A stretch of DNA of 64,000 nucleotides, from positions 62,001-126,000 of the forward strand of contig CANTFL010001446.1 of the NCBI GenBank assembly GCA_947650285.1, given 5' to 3'. Below the pieces are notes generated by a model. That model had not been told where the DNA came from, searched no databases, and was given only the letters and a program-made list of their open reading frames with translations. The position numbers and the translations under genes are program-made. The first letter of the stretch is position 1; every line of letters begins with the position of its first letter. This stretch comes from Hyaloperonospora brassicae (taxonomy: Eukaryota; Oomycota; Peronosporomycetes; Peronosporales; Peronosporaceae). This document shows positions 51,900 through 64,000 of the stretch, piece after piece.

Positions 51900-53515
51900 G
51901 TCCTCAGCAAGTTTCATGATCATCAAGCGCAGGGCAGACAGGGAAATATCAGCAATAAAAATCTGCGTTGTATCCTCCTCATCGCTACCCTCGCTTTCTG
52001 CATCACTTATTTATTCAGCCATGCGGAGCAGCTCCTCACCCGTGAATTCTCCATGAATCTTATCTATATTGATAGGATTGAGGAGAAATATAATGTCAAT
52101 GGGGTCACGTGCGCGGAGCATGGCCATTTTATAGTGGAGCTGCTTGTCGAGGTCATCTTCAACCTTTTCACCCATGGATGTGGCACTGCCATCGCTGCCA
52201 GCACTGCCTCTACCCATGGGGTCCAACTCCACTGGTCATCCATCCGTCTCCCTCAGGCTAAGGATCCCGCAGTGTTTCCACCAGTTTGCAACGGACCGCT
52301 CCTCGATGTGTTGCCAGGCCTGGACTGACCACTGCATGCCCTGCAGATGGTTAGATTTATATATGTCCTTCTCTATGACTTCGTCCCGCGACATTGCGTC
52401 TTCCAGCTGAAAATTCCGATATCGACGCTTAAAGGCTGCAATGATTCCAGCATTCATTGGTTGAACCTTAGATGTTGTGTTGGGAGGCAAAAACATCACA
52501 GTCATATGTTTAAGGAAAAAATTCTCCTTTAAATGAGAAGGAGTCTTACCCAGGTGCAGCGGGATCTTCTACCCTCGTTTTGCTGTCCTCTTTTATAACT
52601 TTTAAAGCCATTCCTGAATGAAAATACCAATCATCCAGGTCTTCTTGTTGCTACGATAATAATATCCAAGGTGCTCACCAGTCTTCTTGCCAAAACATCG
52701 GGTCTTGTTGGTATGCCCGATGAAAAAAAGCGGCAGCTTGCCACTTCCATCTGTGTTGCAGGTTAAAAATAGTGATGGGCGTTTTGTCTTTCATAAGGCC
52801 TTCCAATATTTTAGCCGCAATAGTCTTATCGGTTGCCTTTGCGTAGAACAGGCCAGTCTCATCCATGTTCTAGATATCACGAAGAACGAACTTATCTGTG
52901 TTAGCTCGCAACTCGGGCAGGGCTTCTTGAAAAGCAATAAGATTTGCGGATTAACTTTCTCCATGTGAGCGGAATCAGCGGAAGCCATGCCTTTTCTTGA
53001 ATTTCTCCAGCCAAACATCCGAGAATTCAGGCTGTTGAAGATCTGAAAAATATGTTGCAGCTCACATAGCTTTCGCGCTTTAGATTGTATCAATAAGCCG
53101 GTCAACGCGACGCCTCGTGCCTAGTACTGTAGGACACAGTTGGATATTGCGGTCTCGACATATGGAAAGCGTAGCTGCACGTGTAGCTTTGTAGCCTTTC
53201 CTGTCAAGGTGCTTATTTCCATGAGTTCCCTCTTCCTCTTGAGAATTTTGGAGATGGTGGGATGGGTTGGGGATTTTGCGAGATTGAGGTGGAGTTTCGC
53301 TCATTCTGCCAATTGCTTTTGCGTCATGTTAAGATTACGTTTTTTTTCTCGCAGATGCGCTGTTTCTTTAGAACGGTTAAGGGCCCGTAAGACCCCGAAG
53401 AACAGGACAAGAGAATTGCAGAAATGACGGGCTGAGACAGTTCGACGCTAAACTTCTTGTTAGCCCTCATTGCGAGATCTATCTGCCTCATTCCTGGATT
53501 CTCCCTCTGCTTCAT
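51900..53515 (-). pseudogene. Pogo/Tigger-like transposase, broken, second lineage
   Basis: From right to left: an N-terminal helix-turn-helix piece (MRQIDLAMRANKKFSVELSQ, 53324-53515), linker frames, FGWRNSRKGMASA (CENP-B-type region), MDETGLFYAKATDKTIAAKI (52675-52866) with the first catalytic D, KDKTPITIFN, then MTVMFLPPNTTSKVQPMNAG and IIAAFKRRYR (52236-52505), the block after the second D and around the third acidic residue. Frames change at least four times. The protein differs from the pogo relic at 17 kb, so they are separate lineages. At 54330-54352 the complement reads CAGTAAGCCCTCGGTTATG, which may be its 5' terminal repeat; the 3' end was not found. Confidence 0.78.
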
Positions 53516-53619
53516 CGCGATCTCGTCACGCTGATCTTTTGTGATCTTAGCACTGCGTTGTCAAAATTTTTCTTCTTGCACATCCTGTTCTTTATCAACA
53601 CCAGTAACCTGTTCTTTCA

Positions 53620-53940
53620 TCAAGCACAACTCGTTTGTAGAACACCAACTTTGCTGCCCGAATCCTTCCCTATCATCCTTGTATGCTCTGTCACACGTAG
53701 CGTGAACAGGTCGCCGACAATCGGGGCATCTATTTCAAAAAAATGACGTACTATTGGTTTGTAGTTTTTCTGCCTCCGAAAATATAATATGTGCTTCAAC
53801 AGCATATTGTACCTGTGGGCGCTCGGGTGGGCCTCTTCGTTACAGATAGCGCAGGTGTGAGAGTCTGGATGTGGAGCGGCAAAGTATCGCTCGCTTTTAG
53901 AGCACAAGCGGCAAAAATGGGGGTCGCAGGGGAAGACATG
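53620..53940 (-). pseudogene. Zinc-finger-like fragment next to the pogo relic
   Basis: The minus frame reads FCRLCSKSERYF, then HTCAICNEEAHPSAHRYNML, with two C-x2-C pairs and several His, like a BED-type or other DNA-binding finger, followed by about 55 residues without features. It could be the N-terminal finger of the pogo-like protein whose core follows, or a captured host piece. Confidence 0.35.
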
Positions 53941-54359
53941 ACAAAGGAAAGATAAGACAAGTAGAGATGAGAGAGATAAAGAGATAGAGATAGTAAATGA
54001 GAAGTGCGGCGTTGCGAGGATTTTGTTGTCGCTCTTATCGTGTAGCCGCCGTGATTGACTGGTGAATCATTGCCACAATCCCCAAAAAAATCGCATAAAT
54101 GTCTAAATGGATGAGGTATTCTAAGCTCCAATAATCCCATCTATATATTGGGTTAGGGCTTAGGGCGATGTCCACAAGGAAACAAGGAAAAGGGTGAGGG
54201 AAGCAAATGACCCCCTAAATGGAACATCTCTTTTATATAAACTTTTCATGTCCACCACTGATACGGATTTATAAACAAATTCCATTGTATTTTATTCTCT
54301 TATATATTTTATACGTCTTGCTTCCACCACTGTTATCACATAACCGAGGGCTTACTGTA

Positions 54360-55587
54360 CATGCGAACGATAAAGGTCAGATGGGGCGGAGCGCTCAGCT
54401 AATTTCGCTACGTTATGATAATTATCAGGTCTCCAAAAACAGGTCTGTTTATAACACACAGTTTCTGTCTATTGCCGCTACTTGACGGTGCGGTATAGAT
54501 CATCACCTTGATGACCACGGGACAAAGTAAACGTCGCTTAGGCTTCTGATTGAATTTGTAGCGTCAAAAATAATACATTTGATAAAATGAATAAAACAGT
54601 CGTACGCTCTATTACACCAAGCTTGAAACCCTTCAAACGAGGATAAAAAGCGCATTTTAGGGCGCACTCGATACATATTATGTAGAATTCACAACACTTC
54701 CCCATCATAAAAGTAGAATAGATATAATGAAGAAGATTGGGACGCGACTAATGACTAAGATTGGGACGCGAGCCGACCTTTATTTAATATTTAATCGTGT
54801 AAAAAAGGCACAATTGGACCGATGATTAATTCATAAGACTTCAATATGGGTCAGCATTTCACTACGAGTAAGCTCGGTTCACTATGATCATTGACGACGC
54901 TACGCATAAAGATGTGTGGATTCAAATGAAAGAAAGATGAATTGTATCATGGTTTGATTAAACAATTTACGTTTTAAGATGTATGTAATGGCGAAATTAA
55001 AATCGAATTCACGATTGTAATTGGCTTCCGATTTAAATAGACATAAGCCTTCACCAATGTGAAATGCAACGAGTGGGCATACATATAGCTGCGTTCGAGA
55101 CAAGGAGATATCACAATAAATATTCTTTAGGTAGTTTCACAGATGTGAAGCGATTGTAAGCTTAAAATTTGTGTAGACCGAGCATATGATTTGGAAACAA
55201 TAGCAAAGTATCAAATTTATTGGTTTCGAACATGGCAAAACGGCTCACAGGATCCATAATAAAGATAATAGCGTTTGCATGTTCGTTATTTTCTGGTTGG
55301 TATGTGGGATGTGTACGCTTATCACATGGGAATACATTAAAGGTTTATGACAGCATGTAAACGAAAACAGTGGTATATACCTCAGGGTCGGCGTCATTAA
55401 TCCATTTTATAGAAATTATAATAGAGAAGGTTAAAATAAGTACTTTTTTGACGTTAATATGGCGAATTAAAAAATAATGTGATAGAATTTTGAATTGGCG
55501 CCACAAAATTGCCGTAAGTAGATTAATCTCTATATACGAAATATTTGATCGAAACATGTATTCCAAATATACTTAGGGAAACGTTAG
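54360..55587. other. AT-rich stretch, no recognised gene
   Basis: No frame above about 75 codons looks coding. AAGATTGGGACGCGA is repeated at about 54731 and 54758. Confidence 0.5.
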
Positions 55588-56355
55588 CCCCCTAGGTTTT
55601 CATTTACAACCCCATAGGTTTTCGTTAACCACCCCCACCCCTATATAATACCGTAATTTATATACTTTCCATGTATTTTATTGAAGCGCTCAGTGAACCA
55701 TCCTCGTTGATGCCGGGATCACTGCTTTCATGTTGATAGGCTAACCAGTAACTTGACTGCATTATGCACAACGAAGATGAGGAGTGGGCGTCAATACTGC
55801 GTTCGACCTCTATTTGAATCGAAACGAAGTCAATTGAAGCTCCCAGTGGATGAAGACTGCCTATTCACTAATCGTTATAGAGGAAATCTCAGTCTGCTCT
55901 TGTCAGACGCCACGTTGAGCCACTTCCATCATCAAATTGCACGTTAGTCTGGTTTGTCGATTAAACAGGTATTACAAAGGTTTAGTACACCTCTTGGTAG
56001 ACCTCTGCGGATGGCTCGAAGTCATTTTGAATATAGTATTGCTGGATGCCTTTGTCACAGTGTTCATTCAGGATAATCGCTACAAGCCCAAATTGTTCCA
56101 GAATAGCTCGTATAGAAGTCTCTTTTTGACCGAGCCATTACTCGGTCGAATGAAGTAGCTGATATTAAATTACTACACGTGGCCCATAAAGACATGCATA
56201 GATTGTTCGGATTTTGTATTTTATCATTCGCAAATAAGATGGTAAATTACTTCTGAGACCGGTAATATTCTCAATCCCATCGATCAGGAGAGTAAATCGA
56301 GTAGATTACGGTAATATATGGGGGTGGGGGGGGTTAACAAAAACCTTGGGGGTAG
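55588..56355. mobile_element. piggyBac-like element relic
   Basis: The ends are inverted repeats: TAGGTTTTCGTTAACCACC with CACCCCTATATAATACCGTA on the left, and AAGGTTTTTGTTAACCCCC with CACCCCCATATATTACCGTA as complement on the right. The right flank is TTAA and the left TTAG, consistent with a mutated TTAA target. A plus frame (55937-56158) includes RYYKGLVHLLVDL and IVLLDAFVTVF, faintly like the YYK-x-L-(F)-x-x-x-(L)-D-x-(A/L)-x-x-N-A-(Y/F) end of piggyBac transposases. Length 768 bp, so it is truncated. Confidence 0.5.
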
Positions 56356-56359
56356 TTAA

Positions 56360-58076
56360 AATTCACCCTATATTTAAAAATAATAGTTCTGGGTTTTTGG
56401 ATATACTCTGAAAAAATTGAGAAAAAGTTATAACAAGAAATTTAATATATATGTAATATAAACCATTTCGTATACTTGGCGTCAAGATTGGAGTACATGT
56501 CAGGAGGATTTGACTCGTGTCTCAGGACGCGAATTGGTACAAACGTGAGATCGGTTCGTAGGGTCCCTCGAGAAAGTAAAATAAACACTTTGAAGGATTA
56601 TATAGCAGTTTGGCTATTTTAAATTAGTGTCCATCACTCTTTCTTTTATCAAAATTTCTATCTGGTGCCCATCTCGTGTGGTGTTTGCTTGCACCTACCT
56701 GAGCTCATCGCAACGACTCGTATAAATATAGACATAGCTAAGATAGCGCTTGACTCGTGGGATAACTGGGCAAAATCTTCATACAGCGATCTTTAATAAG
56801 CGATTTTATTTTGATATTGGCCTATCTTCTTCCAACCATATTAGAACCCACGTGGCCTTATCTTTTATCGAAAAAAAACAAAATTTCGACCACTTGACCC
56901 GTGTCTATTAGACCTTAGGTGGGCTTGTCATGATTCGACCTAGTCCAATATTTCGATAGTTCGAACCATGCCACACTCTTGAATCTTCGATATCGTTGAT
57001 TCATTCTCGTTCAATTATCTGATAGGTCTTTCTAACTGACCATATTGACGCATGTGCTCTCGAATTATATTACGAAACCAACTAATTCATTTCCTTTGCT
57101 ATGCATTATATCTTTAAAAAAATATAAAAATAAGTGTAGGCGAGTTCGGTCTCGTTGACGTAGATTGTCCTGGTCTGGTATCTGTGTTCAATTCAAGCTC
57201 GACAATACTAGGTAAGGGCAATATATAAATGCCGGCAAATAACTTTTCCGAGGCTAGATTCTTCTTGCAGCTTAATGGAGTACTCTCAATTGCCCATATA
57301 ATATATATATATTTTGCCGAGGAGAAACGAGCGTTTCGGTTATGGAAGCGACTAAGTATTTTATCTCACAAATAACTTTTGACATATTGATATTGTGGTG
57401 GAGTGGGGTCTCAATACCGTGTGACGAGCCCCCAGATTACTCACTGTGCCAGAATGACAATTTAAGGAGGGGTTACCCCGAAGCTACGTTCGGACCTTGA
57501 ATCACCTTGTGTTGGATGGCGGGTGCGCTCTTCGTAAAAGTTTGTGAGGATGTAGAGGTCGGGATTAAAAGAGGGAGGCATGGGACAGACCCTAGTGGAT
57601 GTGCTTCACTCGGTGGGCCAGTATGTGGCCACTAATAATTCTAATTTTCTCGAGTGAACGTATAACCAGATTTTATGGGTAGCTTGTCCATACCGGCTTT
57701 TCACTGATTCTATCGGAGGTGCTAAGCTCCTGGCCCATCATTTAGTCTCTAATCACTAAGATAGAATGACCGCTTTCGATAGTGGGTTATAGGGTGTTTA
57801 CTCCTCAACGAAAACATACGTCCAATACTTCTCGGGGATATAGTAGCGCTGTTATTTCGGTGTGATTGTCTTCAACACGGGGGACAAAGTATATATGAAC
57901 TCCCGGAAAAGGCGGGCAGACTCTTAATGTTCGTTTGGCATAACGAATTATCTTCAGGCAGATCGAAATATGGGTAGTATTTAATATCGTCCTACCCTTC
58001 AACCCCTTGACTAAATCGTTGCCTTATGCTATAATTCTGATATGACATGTCAGAATTACCCTGACCTCGAGGGACG
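56360..58076. other. AT-rich stretch, no recognised gene
   Basis: A more GC-rich patch at about 57400-57640 begins near TGTGACGAGCCCCC, which recalls an LTR start, but no matching second copy exists in the window. Confidence 0.4.
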
Positions 58077-58240
58077 ACGAAATCTACCCAATGGGAAACG
58101 AGGTCTATTTGAGTGACAAGAGGTCTACCTTGTAATATCAGGGTCCTATTTAAGGGAACTTGGTCTACCTTTAGAGATCCGAGGCCCACCTTCAGAGACC
58201 GGATCCACCATGAGTGATCGTTGTCTATTTCTTTTAAACT
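58077..58240. repeat. Degenerate 20-bp minisatellite, unit about GAGGTCTACCTTTAGAGACC
   Basis: Eight consecutive units of 19-21 bp share a GGTCTAYYT core: starts at about 58079, 58100, 58120, 58141, 58161, 58181, 58201 and 58220. Units are well diverged. Confidence 0.75.
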
Positions 58241-59458
58241 TTCTCATCTGATACACTCGCCAAGATCCGTCCGTTATTTGTTGCCGTGGATTTCGCTTCT
58301 CCACCGAATTTCTCGTCTCCGGTATCATCTTTTTCCCTACATCCTTTTCCTGATGCATCGTCCCTTATTTCTCAACTCGTCGGCCTTTTGGTCTCCATTT
58401 TCCACTTTTCACTTCACCATAAATGCTATATATATCCTGCATTAAATGCCCTGATATACTGCGGCATTTTATATACGATCATTCTATAACTGGCGCATTT
58501 TTAGAATATAGCGTTTGTTAATAACTTGACGTACGCTCGTGTCTCGTGTTCCATGATGCGCACTAATGATCACAAAGTTTTGAAATGTCAAGTGCGTAAT
58601 TTCGTACATTTTATGTGTCCGTATACTGTGCTCACTTCATATGTTTTAAGCAAGTTTATTAAGTCATTCTGACGACTTCAACTGGCTCTTATACAGAAGT
58701 TTTTAATTAATTTTCCGTATTATCGACAGGGCACGTATTGAAAGATCGATTGGTTAAACTCCTATTCATCTCCAATATCATGACAGGTAGATACTGAAAT
58801 TTAGGACGACGTATTGGGGCTACGTCGATTTTTTAACAAGTAATTGTTATTCAGCCGAAAATGTATTGCCCATTAGTCATACCAATCATTAATCCACGCC
58901 ATACATTTACGCAGATAAATCATGAACTACGGTCTTGCGGCCGTAAATGTACACAATTTATCGCCAGTGCTCATATTTCTATATCGGTCTTATTTATCCT
59001 ACCCCTTTTCACATAACATCATTGTGTCTTATTATTTCATTACTGAAATCGTCACTAAGACACAATTACGCAAGTATCGTGACCCAATTAGAGCTTTTGT
59101 GGCATACTTGCGAAGTCCGACTTGACACCTCCACATAAAAGCCAGCCTGATTTAATCATTGATTTTAATTTTCGTAGTTGGGGATTCTCTCTGTATATCT
59201 AACATGTACGTCCTATCTTAAATTTTCACACCTTGAACTATTTATTGGAAAATAACCGATTGACCCCACGCATGTCCTTAGCTCGGCATATTTACTCCCA
59301 ACTTTTCAGGCTTTGCTGAATATGCCTATATATTGTCACAGGAACGACTTGTATTTACCCAATCCACATCTCAGATCGAATGAACTCTAGATATCGTGTC
59401 GGATATTTATAAATCATACGATTATGTATTACTAATGTTTAAATTCACCATTGTTCCC
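58241..59458. other. AT-rich stretch, no recognised gene
   Basis: Only frames of 60-75 codons with hydrophobic composition expected of AT-rich DNA. Confidence 0.5.
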
Positions 59459-59578
59459 TTCAAATATTTACCTGTTTACCAAATTACAACCTCACGATTG
59501 TCTTCTAAGCTTCTTCAAGTCTCTAATATATCAAGACAAACGTGAGATGGTAATTTGGTGAACAAGTAAATATTTGAA
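59459..59578. repeat. Fold-back element: 46-bp arms, 28-base loop
   Basis: 59459-59504 starts TTCAAATATTTACCTGTTTA; the complement of 59533-59578 starts TTCAAATATTTACTTGTTCA. I count 41 of 46 matching positions, and several mismatches are C/T, which would pair as G-U in RNA. It could be a small MITE, or a hairpin RNA source if transcribed. Confidence 0.85.
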
Positions 59579-62500
59579 CGGATCTGACGTGAATTTAAAT
59601 ACGAGTGATATATTATCGTACCCTTTATATCAATATCCGACACCATATCTGGAATCCATTGGATCTGAAATAACGCTACGTTAAGTATAAATCTTTTGTG
59701 CTGATATAACGGGATTCACGCGTAACAGTGTGACTTTACTTACATGAGTACCATAAATTAATTACCTTAATATGTAATAGAGAATTTCTACGAATATTGA
59801 TCTAGTAAACGGAACTGTCAGGCAGTTGCGTGATGAATAGCGCAAAGTACGACCGCTGAGTCTCAAAGCTTATGCATTTTTATCACATTGTGCATAAATT
59901 GTGACAATTTCTATGATCAAAAGGGTACTGGGATAAAGATTAGAGTGGAAAAATTGCCATGTTTAGGACTAAACGATTCCTATACAAAAGATACTAATTG
60001 AATGGCGGACCTCGCGTTTCGTCTGCTAGACTGGTGTTAAATTGCGAGTAAGTAGGGACCTATGAATTTAAATGTGATCAGTTTCACGGCAAAGACATAC
60101 ATGAAACTTGCAAAGCCAATTTTTTAAAAATGAACTGTGGCTTTCCGAGTCGCTTGTATTACATCACGCCACCATAATATAATGTATATCGGCACTAACG
60201 ATGGGTTAAAAATGGATGGATGAGATGAAATGGTCGGTGATGTCGTCTCATCATTTGGCAAGACTCGGACGATATCAACTATGGAATGGCTCGCCATCTA
60301 CAGCATGATCTAAAACCACTAAAGATAGGAAAACAAGTAATTTTTGTCTTTGGTTGTGAGTATCGATGATAGGAGCGGTTTTTTGAGATAAACCATATCG
60401 TTATTGCTCATGATATACTCAAAAGGCGATTCACCATGATGTGTAAAGAATAATTTTTGTCTCAGATAAGGGGTATTATATTATATATGTACGTATAGAA
60501 TTTCGAATGTATTACCCTTTTTGCTCGGTCACGGAATCAAAAATGAGCCCAGTGCATGGAATAATATTAATGGTTTTTCTGTAGTAAAACTTCAATGAAA
60601 GGGCATCACTTTAACGGACGACACAACGCTACAACTGATAAAGGCATAGTACGTAACTAATCACGATGAAAGGGTTTTCTGCACTGCAACCCCACTTTTA
60701 ATAAAAAATCGAAACATTATATATGCCGTCGCTCTTTGACGCTATGCGGGTTATACAATATTAGCATAAATAAGATGTTGCCCTTATGTGGAGGATAAAA
60801 AGGATGGGACGATCAGGCAGAGCAGCTGAACTGTGCTTGACTGCATTTTTCTAAGTGCGCTTGAGGTACGTAGAGATGATTTTGACAAGGTTATAATAGA
60901 AATAGCTACCTCGACATAAATGGTCAATCCTTCCGAGTGCAATTGATTATCACACACGCAGCTTTTCAAGCTATTTCTGTACCATCATCAACTAGGATAC
61001 TTGTCCTATTGTTACATTACGAGCCCGTCCGAGGATCTGATCTAAAAATTATTTGATTAATGGTGGGCATCATATTAATGTGTCATTGGCTTTCAATGCA
61101 TGATAACTTGGGCTTATCGCCGTAGAAAGGCTGCTATGACAATTTGACAATGTTGAAGATCGGACGAAGTATGTCTTGTGACCCGATGGGACCATTCCTA
61201 CCCTATAAAAGAGAAGAGATTATTGAATGATCGATTGGATCTTTTTCTTTTCATTCAGCTCAAATTTTCATTCTACCTCACAAACTCTAAATGTTGACAG
61301 TAGTTGAATCAATTCTCTGTTTTTTAAATAACCCGTCAAATCGCAATATTATAAACTTTAAATTTCAAAAGCGCGTTATTCAGCTCACTGCATCAGTGTA
61401 ATCCAGTTGCAATCATTTATAATTCCACTTCAGCTCTATAATATCAGATCCATTTATTTCAACCCTATCGAAGCTTTTGAGACGCACTATCCACTATTCG
61501 ATATAGTCTTGTTCATGATCACCGGTGTAACACTTATGCCATTGGAGCACATTTTATAAAAACATGAAAGCACATGCTTCAACGCTAATCAGCTATATCG
61601 AAGTGATGCGTTAATCGAAAGAGTGTGTCTTGAACGATTGACAATATGAAAATTCGACTAGTACGTAGTGCATTGGTTCATTTAGGACCTGACCTTGTGT
61701 GTGTCTTTTTTTCAGCGCGTACAGTGTACGCTAGAAACAAGGGAACTGGTTCAAAATGCAGTCTATGCCAGTTTGATATGAACAGTTGTCAGTGCGTAAA
61801 CCCCAGTGCCACAACAGTCATTTCGAATCGTTACGTGTTATATATGCCGTATGTCAATACGGACCCTATTGGCCGATTGGATAAGCACTGGCACCGGGAC
61901 CGGGAGGTAAGTGGATCAATACCCGCGCAAGGGCGGTACGATTACACATCGACGGAGAATCACCTAAAACGCTGGCTCTTGTGTGTCGAACGCGTAGAAG
62001 AATATATCTCAAACCTTCTCTCTATCTCGAATGTCAATATCGGCGTATAAATTTCAGTTACTGATACGACATAGGATCAAAAAAGGTTTTGGTTGCAGTG
62101 ACAACGATCCTAATGCGTCACCAAACTTCATCGTGATAGGAATAATCGAGAGTCTTAGAATTTGTCTCGAACAATTGTAGGAATACGTTTTGGTAGTATA
62201 AGGTTTTATATATAGGTGAATTCAAACCATGGCTCTATTCATCACAAATGTATGAGCTTTTCATCTCAACACATAATTTTACCTCCGAGCCAACGGACTG
62301 TATTATAACACCTAATTATCTAATATTGATACGATAGCATATACGCTGACGTCTACAAAATACCCTTTGCGCGCGTCTAACAGTAATTAATAAGTTGATA
62401 TATTGGTATATAAACCTATGAGTGACCCCTTGGGTGCCGCAACTACATTACTTAACTTTGCGGTGTTCATTGATAATATAGACTAAATTATATTAATCGT

Positions 62501-64000
62501 TATATTGCAAAAATGCTAGAATTACAAACAGGCTCACCCCGGTACTAAAGTGGTCTTAGGTCAAACCGAAGCCCAATTTACTATATTTTTCTGTCAATAT
62601 CTTTCCAAATATTTAAATTTAATAGGTTATTTTAAGGATCTAATGTTATTGTCCCATTGTATCTATATACTATGTATCAGCACTTATAAATTATCTGAAA
62701 AAGCTAAATGGAACAAGCGACAAAAAAGGTGATTTGTAGGGTCTTACAAGTAAAGACTCTCAGAACCATCTGCTCGGATTTGTAAAGTAATATAGCATTG
62801 AAGCTAAATTCGGCATTCTGACAATCTTTTTACAATGTAATGTTACGTCTTATATCATAAGAAATGGGATGACACAGTATACTTACAACAATCCAAGATA
62901 ATATATAAAAGGCTGTATAAACTGAATGAAAATATCGCAAATGTTATATATTCATATCTTTGGGCTTACATAATTTGATTATATCAGCATTCTGTAGCAA
63001 AACAGTATGCTTCGTGCCTCCATATACATTTTGATGCGATAAAAATAAAACGATCAAATGTGATGCATCCGATGCCATACAAGGTATTTTGATAGTAAGA
63101 ACATCTGAAATTTTTTTAAATATATGAGATGATAGATTTGTGCATCGTTAAAACTATTTTTTGCTTGTGTGATATGGACCATAGCCATTTAGTTGTCCGA
63201 TGTTAATGACGCCTACGATTTCTACCGCGCACCCTAAAATATTTAGAGGAGCCCTGTATATATTCCATTATATTCCCGATGTGGAGTAACCACACCAAAA
63301 TTTATAATATTGTTATTAATCTACATGCACAAGATAAATCGTGCGACACTCCAAGATTTACTCATAAGAATTATATAAATGGTAAGATCGCAATAGTTGT
63401 TTAAGAGACTGCAATCGATTCAAATTGAATATATATTTTATATATCCATCATCGTCTGATTCTTGTGATGCATCAATCCGTACCACAAATATTATTTTCG
63501 TTTTATTATCTAGTATAATTCCTCATTTGATATGTGTACAGTTTTTTGGTTAAATAATATATAGGGCAACAATGAACCCATCAACTTATAAGAACATGAA
63601 AGGCGATTCGGCGCCTATAATTTAACATACAGAAAACTAAATTTTTGAGTGATTCTTGAGATATCCAGCTATACATTCATGACATTACCAAGTCAGTACA
63701 TATGAGTAGTATTGTGGGTGAGTGTATGCGTGCGGTTACAAGGTTAATTGCTTTAAATACGTAATGCCACCAAAGTTTATCATATTCACCGCATTCTGTC
63801 ATTGTTTATTTTTCGATGAAGATTCACTAATATTCTGGTATCATGTATTCATAAAAAAATATTGATCTACCATGTGCTTTAATTTGTATGCAAGAAGGTT
63901 TTGCTTGAACCATCATGCAATCTGTATTCTTCAAAGCCAGTAGTCGCTTTTTCAATCATATTTAAATACATTCTCTGAACCCTTCAGTACATATTTTCGA
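59579..64000. other. AT-rich gene desert
   Basis: No frame longer than 134 codons, and none recognised. Within it, 61861-61945 carries a SINE-like piece (listed separately), and 62370-62420 has CCTTTGCGCGCGTCTAACAG, a short trace of the LTR-like repeat found at 44.5 and 47.1 kb. Confidence 0.5.
61861..61945 (+). mobile_element. Second copy of the 44-kb SINE family (fragment)
   Basis: GGGACCGGGAGGTAAGTGGATC followed by ATACCCGCG aligns with GGGACCGGGAGGTTCTTGGATC-GGTACCCGCG of the SINE at 44001. The A-box region (TTGGATAAGCACTGG) is also similar. Boundaries are not clear. A 134-codon frame (61646-62050) runs through it and is not taken as a gene. Confidence 0.45.

Noticed and set aside
57415..57640. 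Possible LTR starting TGTGACGAGCCCCC
   Set aside because: No second copy, no end and no target duplication could be found in the window.
61646..62050. 134-codon plus ORF
   Set aside because: It runs through a SINE-like fragment and matches no family; base use is like the surrounding desert.

Overview
The window reads as repeat-rich nuclear DNA of an oomycete, most likely a Peronosporales plant pathogen (Phytophthora or a downy mildew). Three things point there: a secreted candidate effector with an EER-like motif, an eL19 ribosomal protein gene split by one short intron after codon 8, and a repeat fauna of chromodomain Ty3/gypsy, Ty1/copia, MULE, pogo, Tc1/mariner and tRNA-derived SINE sequences. 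Only two host genes are supported: eL19 (22536-23231, minus) and the candidate effector (42445-43422, plus). Nearly everything else is transposons or their remains.

Layout. 1-7.2 kb: an old, frame-broken Ty3/gypsy pol on the plus strand, followed by remains of a convergent minus-strand gene. 7.2-15.0 kb: gypsy copy 1 (LTRs, ACGTA target duplication) inserted into the old element's surroundings. 15.0-16.3 kb: further flank with a 15-bp minisatellite. 16.9-18.1 kb: pogo-like transposase pseudogene. 19.3 kb: SINE. 19.6-21.5 kb: Tc1/mariner relic. 22.5-23.2 kb: eL19. 24.3-32.0 kb: gypsy copy 2. 32.6-38.3 kb: minus-strand copia element holding a solo LTR. 38.9-41.2 kb: MULE with 9-bp duplication carrying a LINE fragment. 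42.4-43.4 kb: effector. From about 43.5 kb the DNA is AT-rich and gene-poor, with SINEs, an inverted pair of LTR-like repeats, a MULE transposase relic, a second pogo relic, a piggyBac-like relic, a fold-back repeat and a 20-bp minisatellite.

The most interesting system is the Ty3/gypsy family seen twice. Each copy has gag, then pol (protease, RT, RNase H, integrase, chromodomain) in the -1 frame, and then a third long ORF (434 and 433 codons) running antisense from near the 3' LTR into the chromodomain end of pol. The antisense ORF is intact in both copies although gag or pol is broken in each. It starts in a strong Kozak context, its one length difference is a whole codon, and a 37-codon core shows only silent differences. 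The older gypsy element has a decayed coding-like minus-strand region in the same place. The same family is also unusually dense in very short perfect hairpins, above all in the LTR, where stems are kept while loops change and one stem shows a compensating base-pair change.

Copy 1 has an intact gag and a pol with two stops; copy 2 has an intact pol and a gag with a one-base deletion, so the two could only work together.
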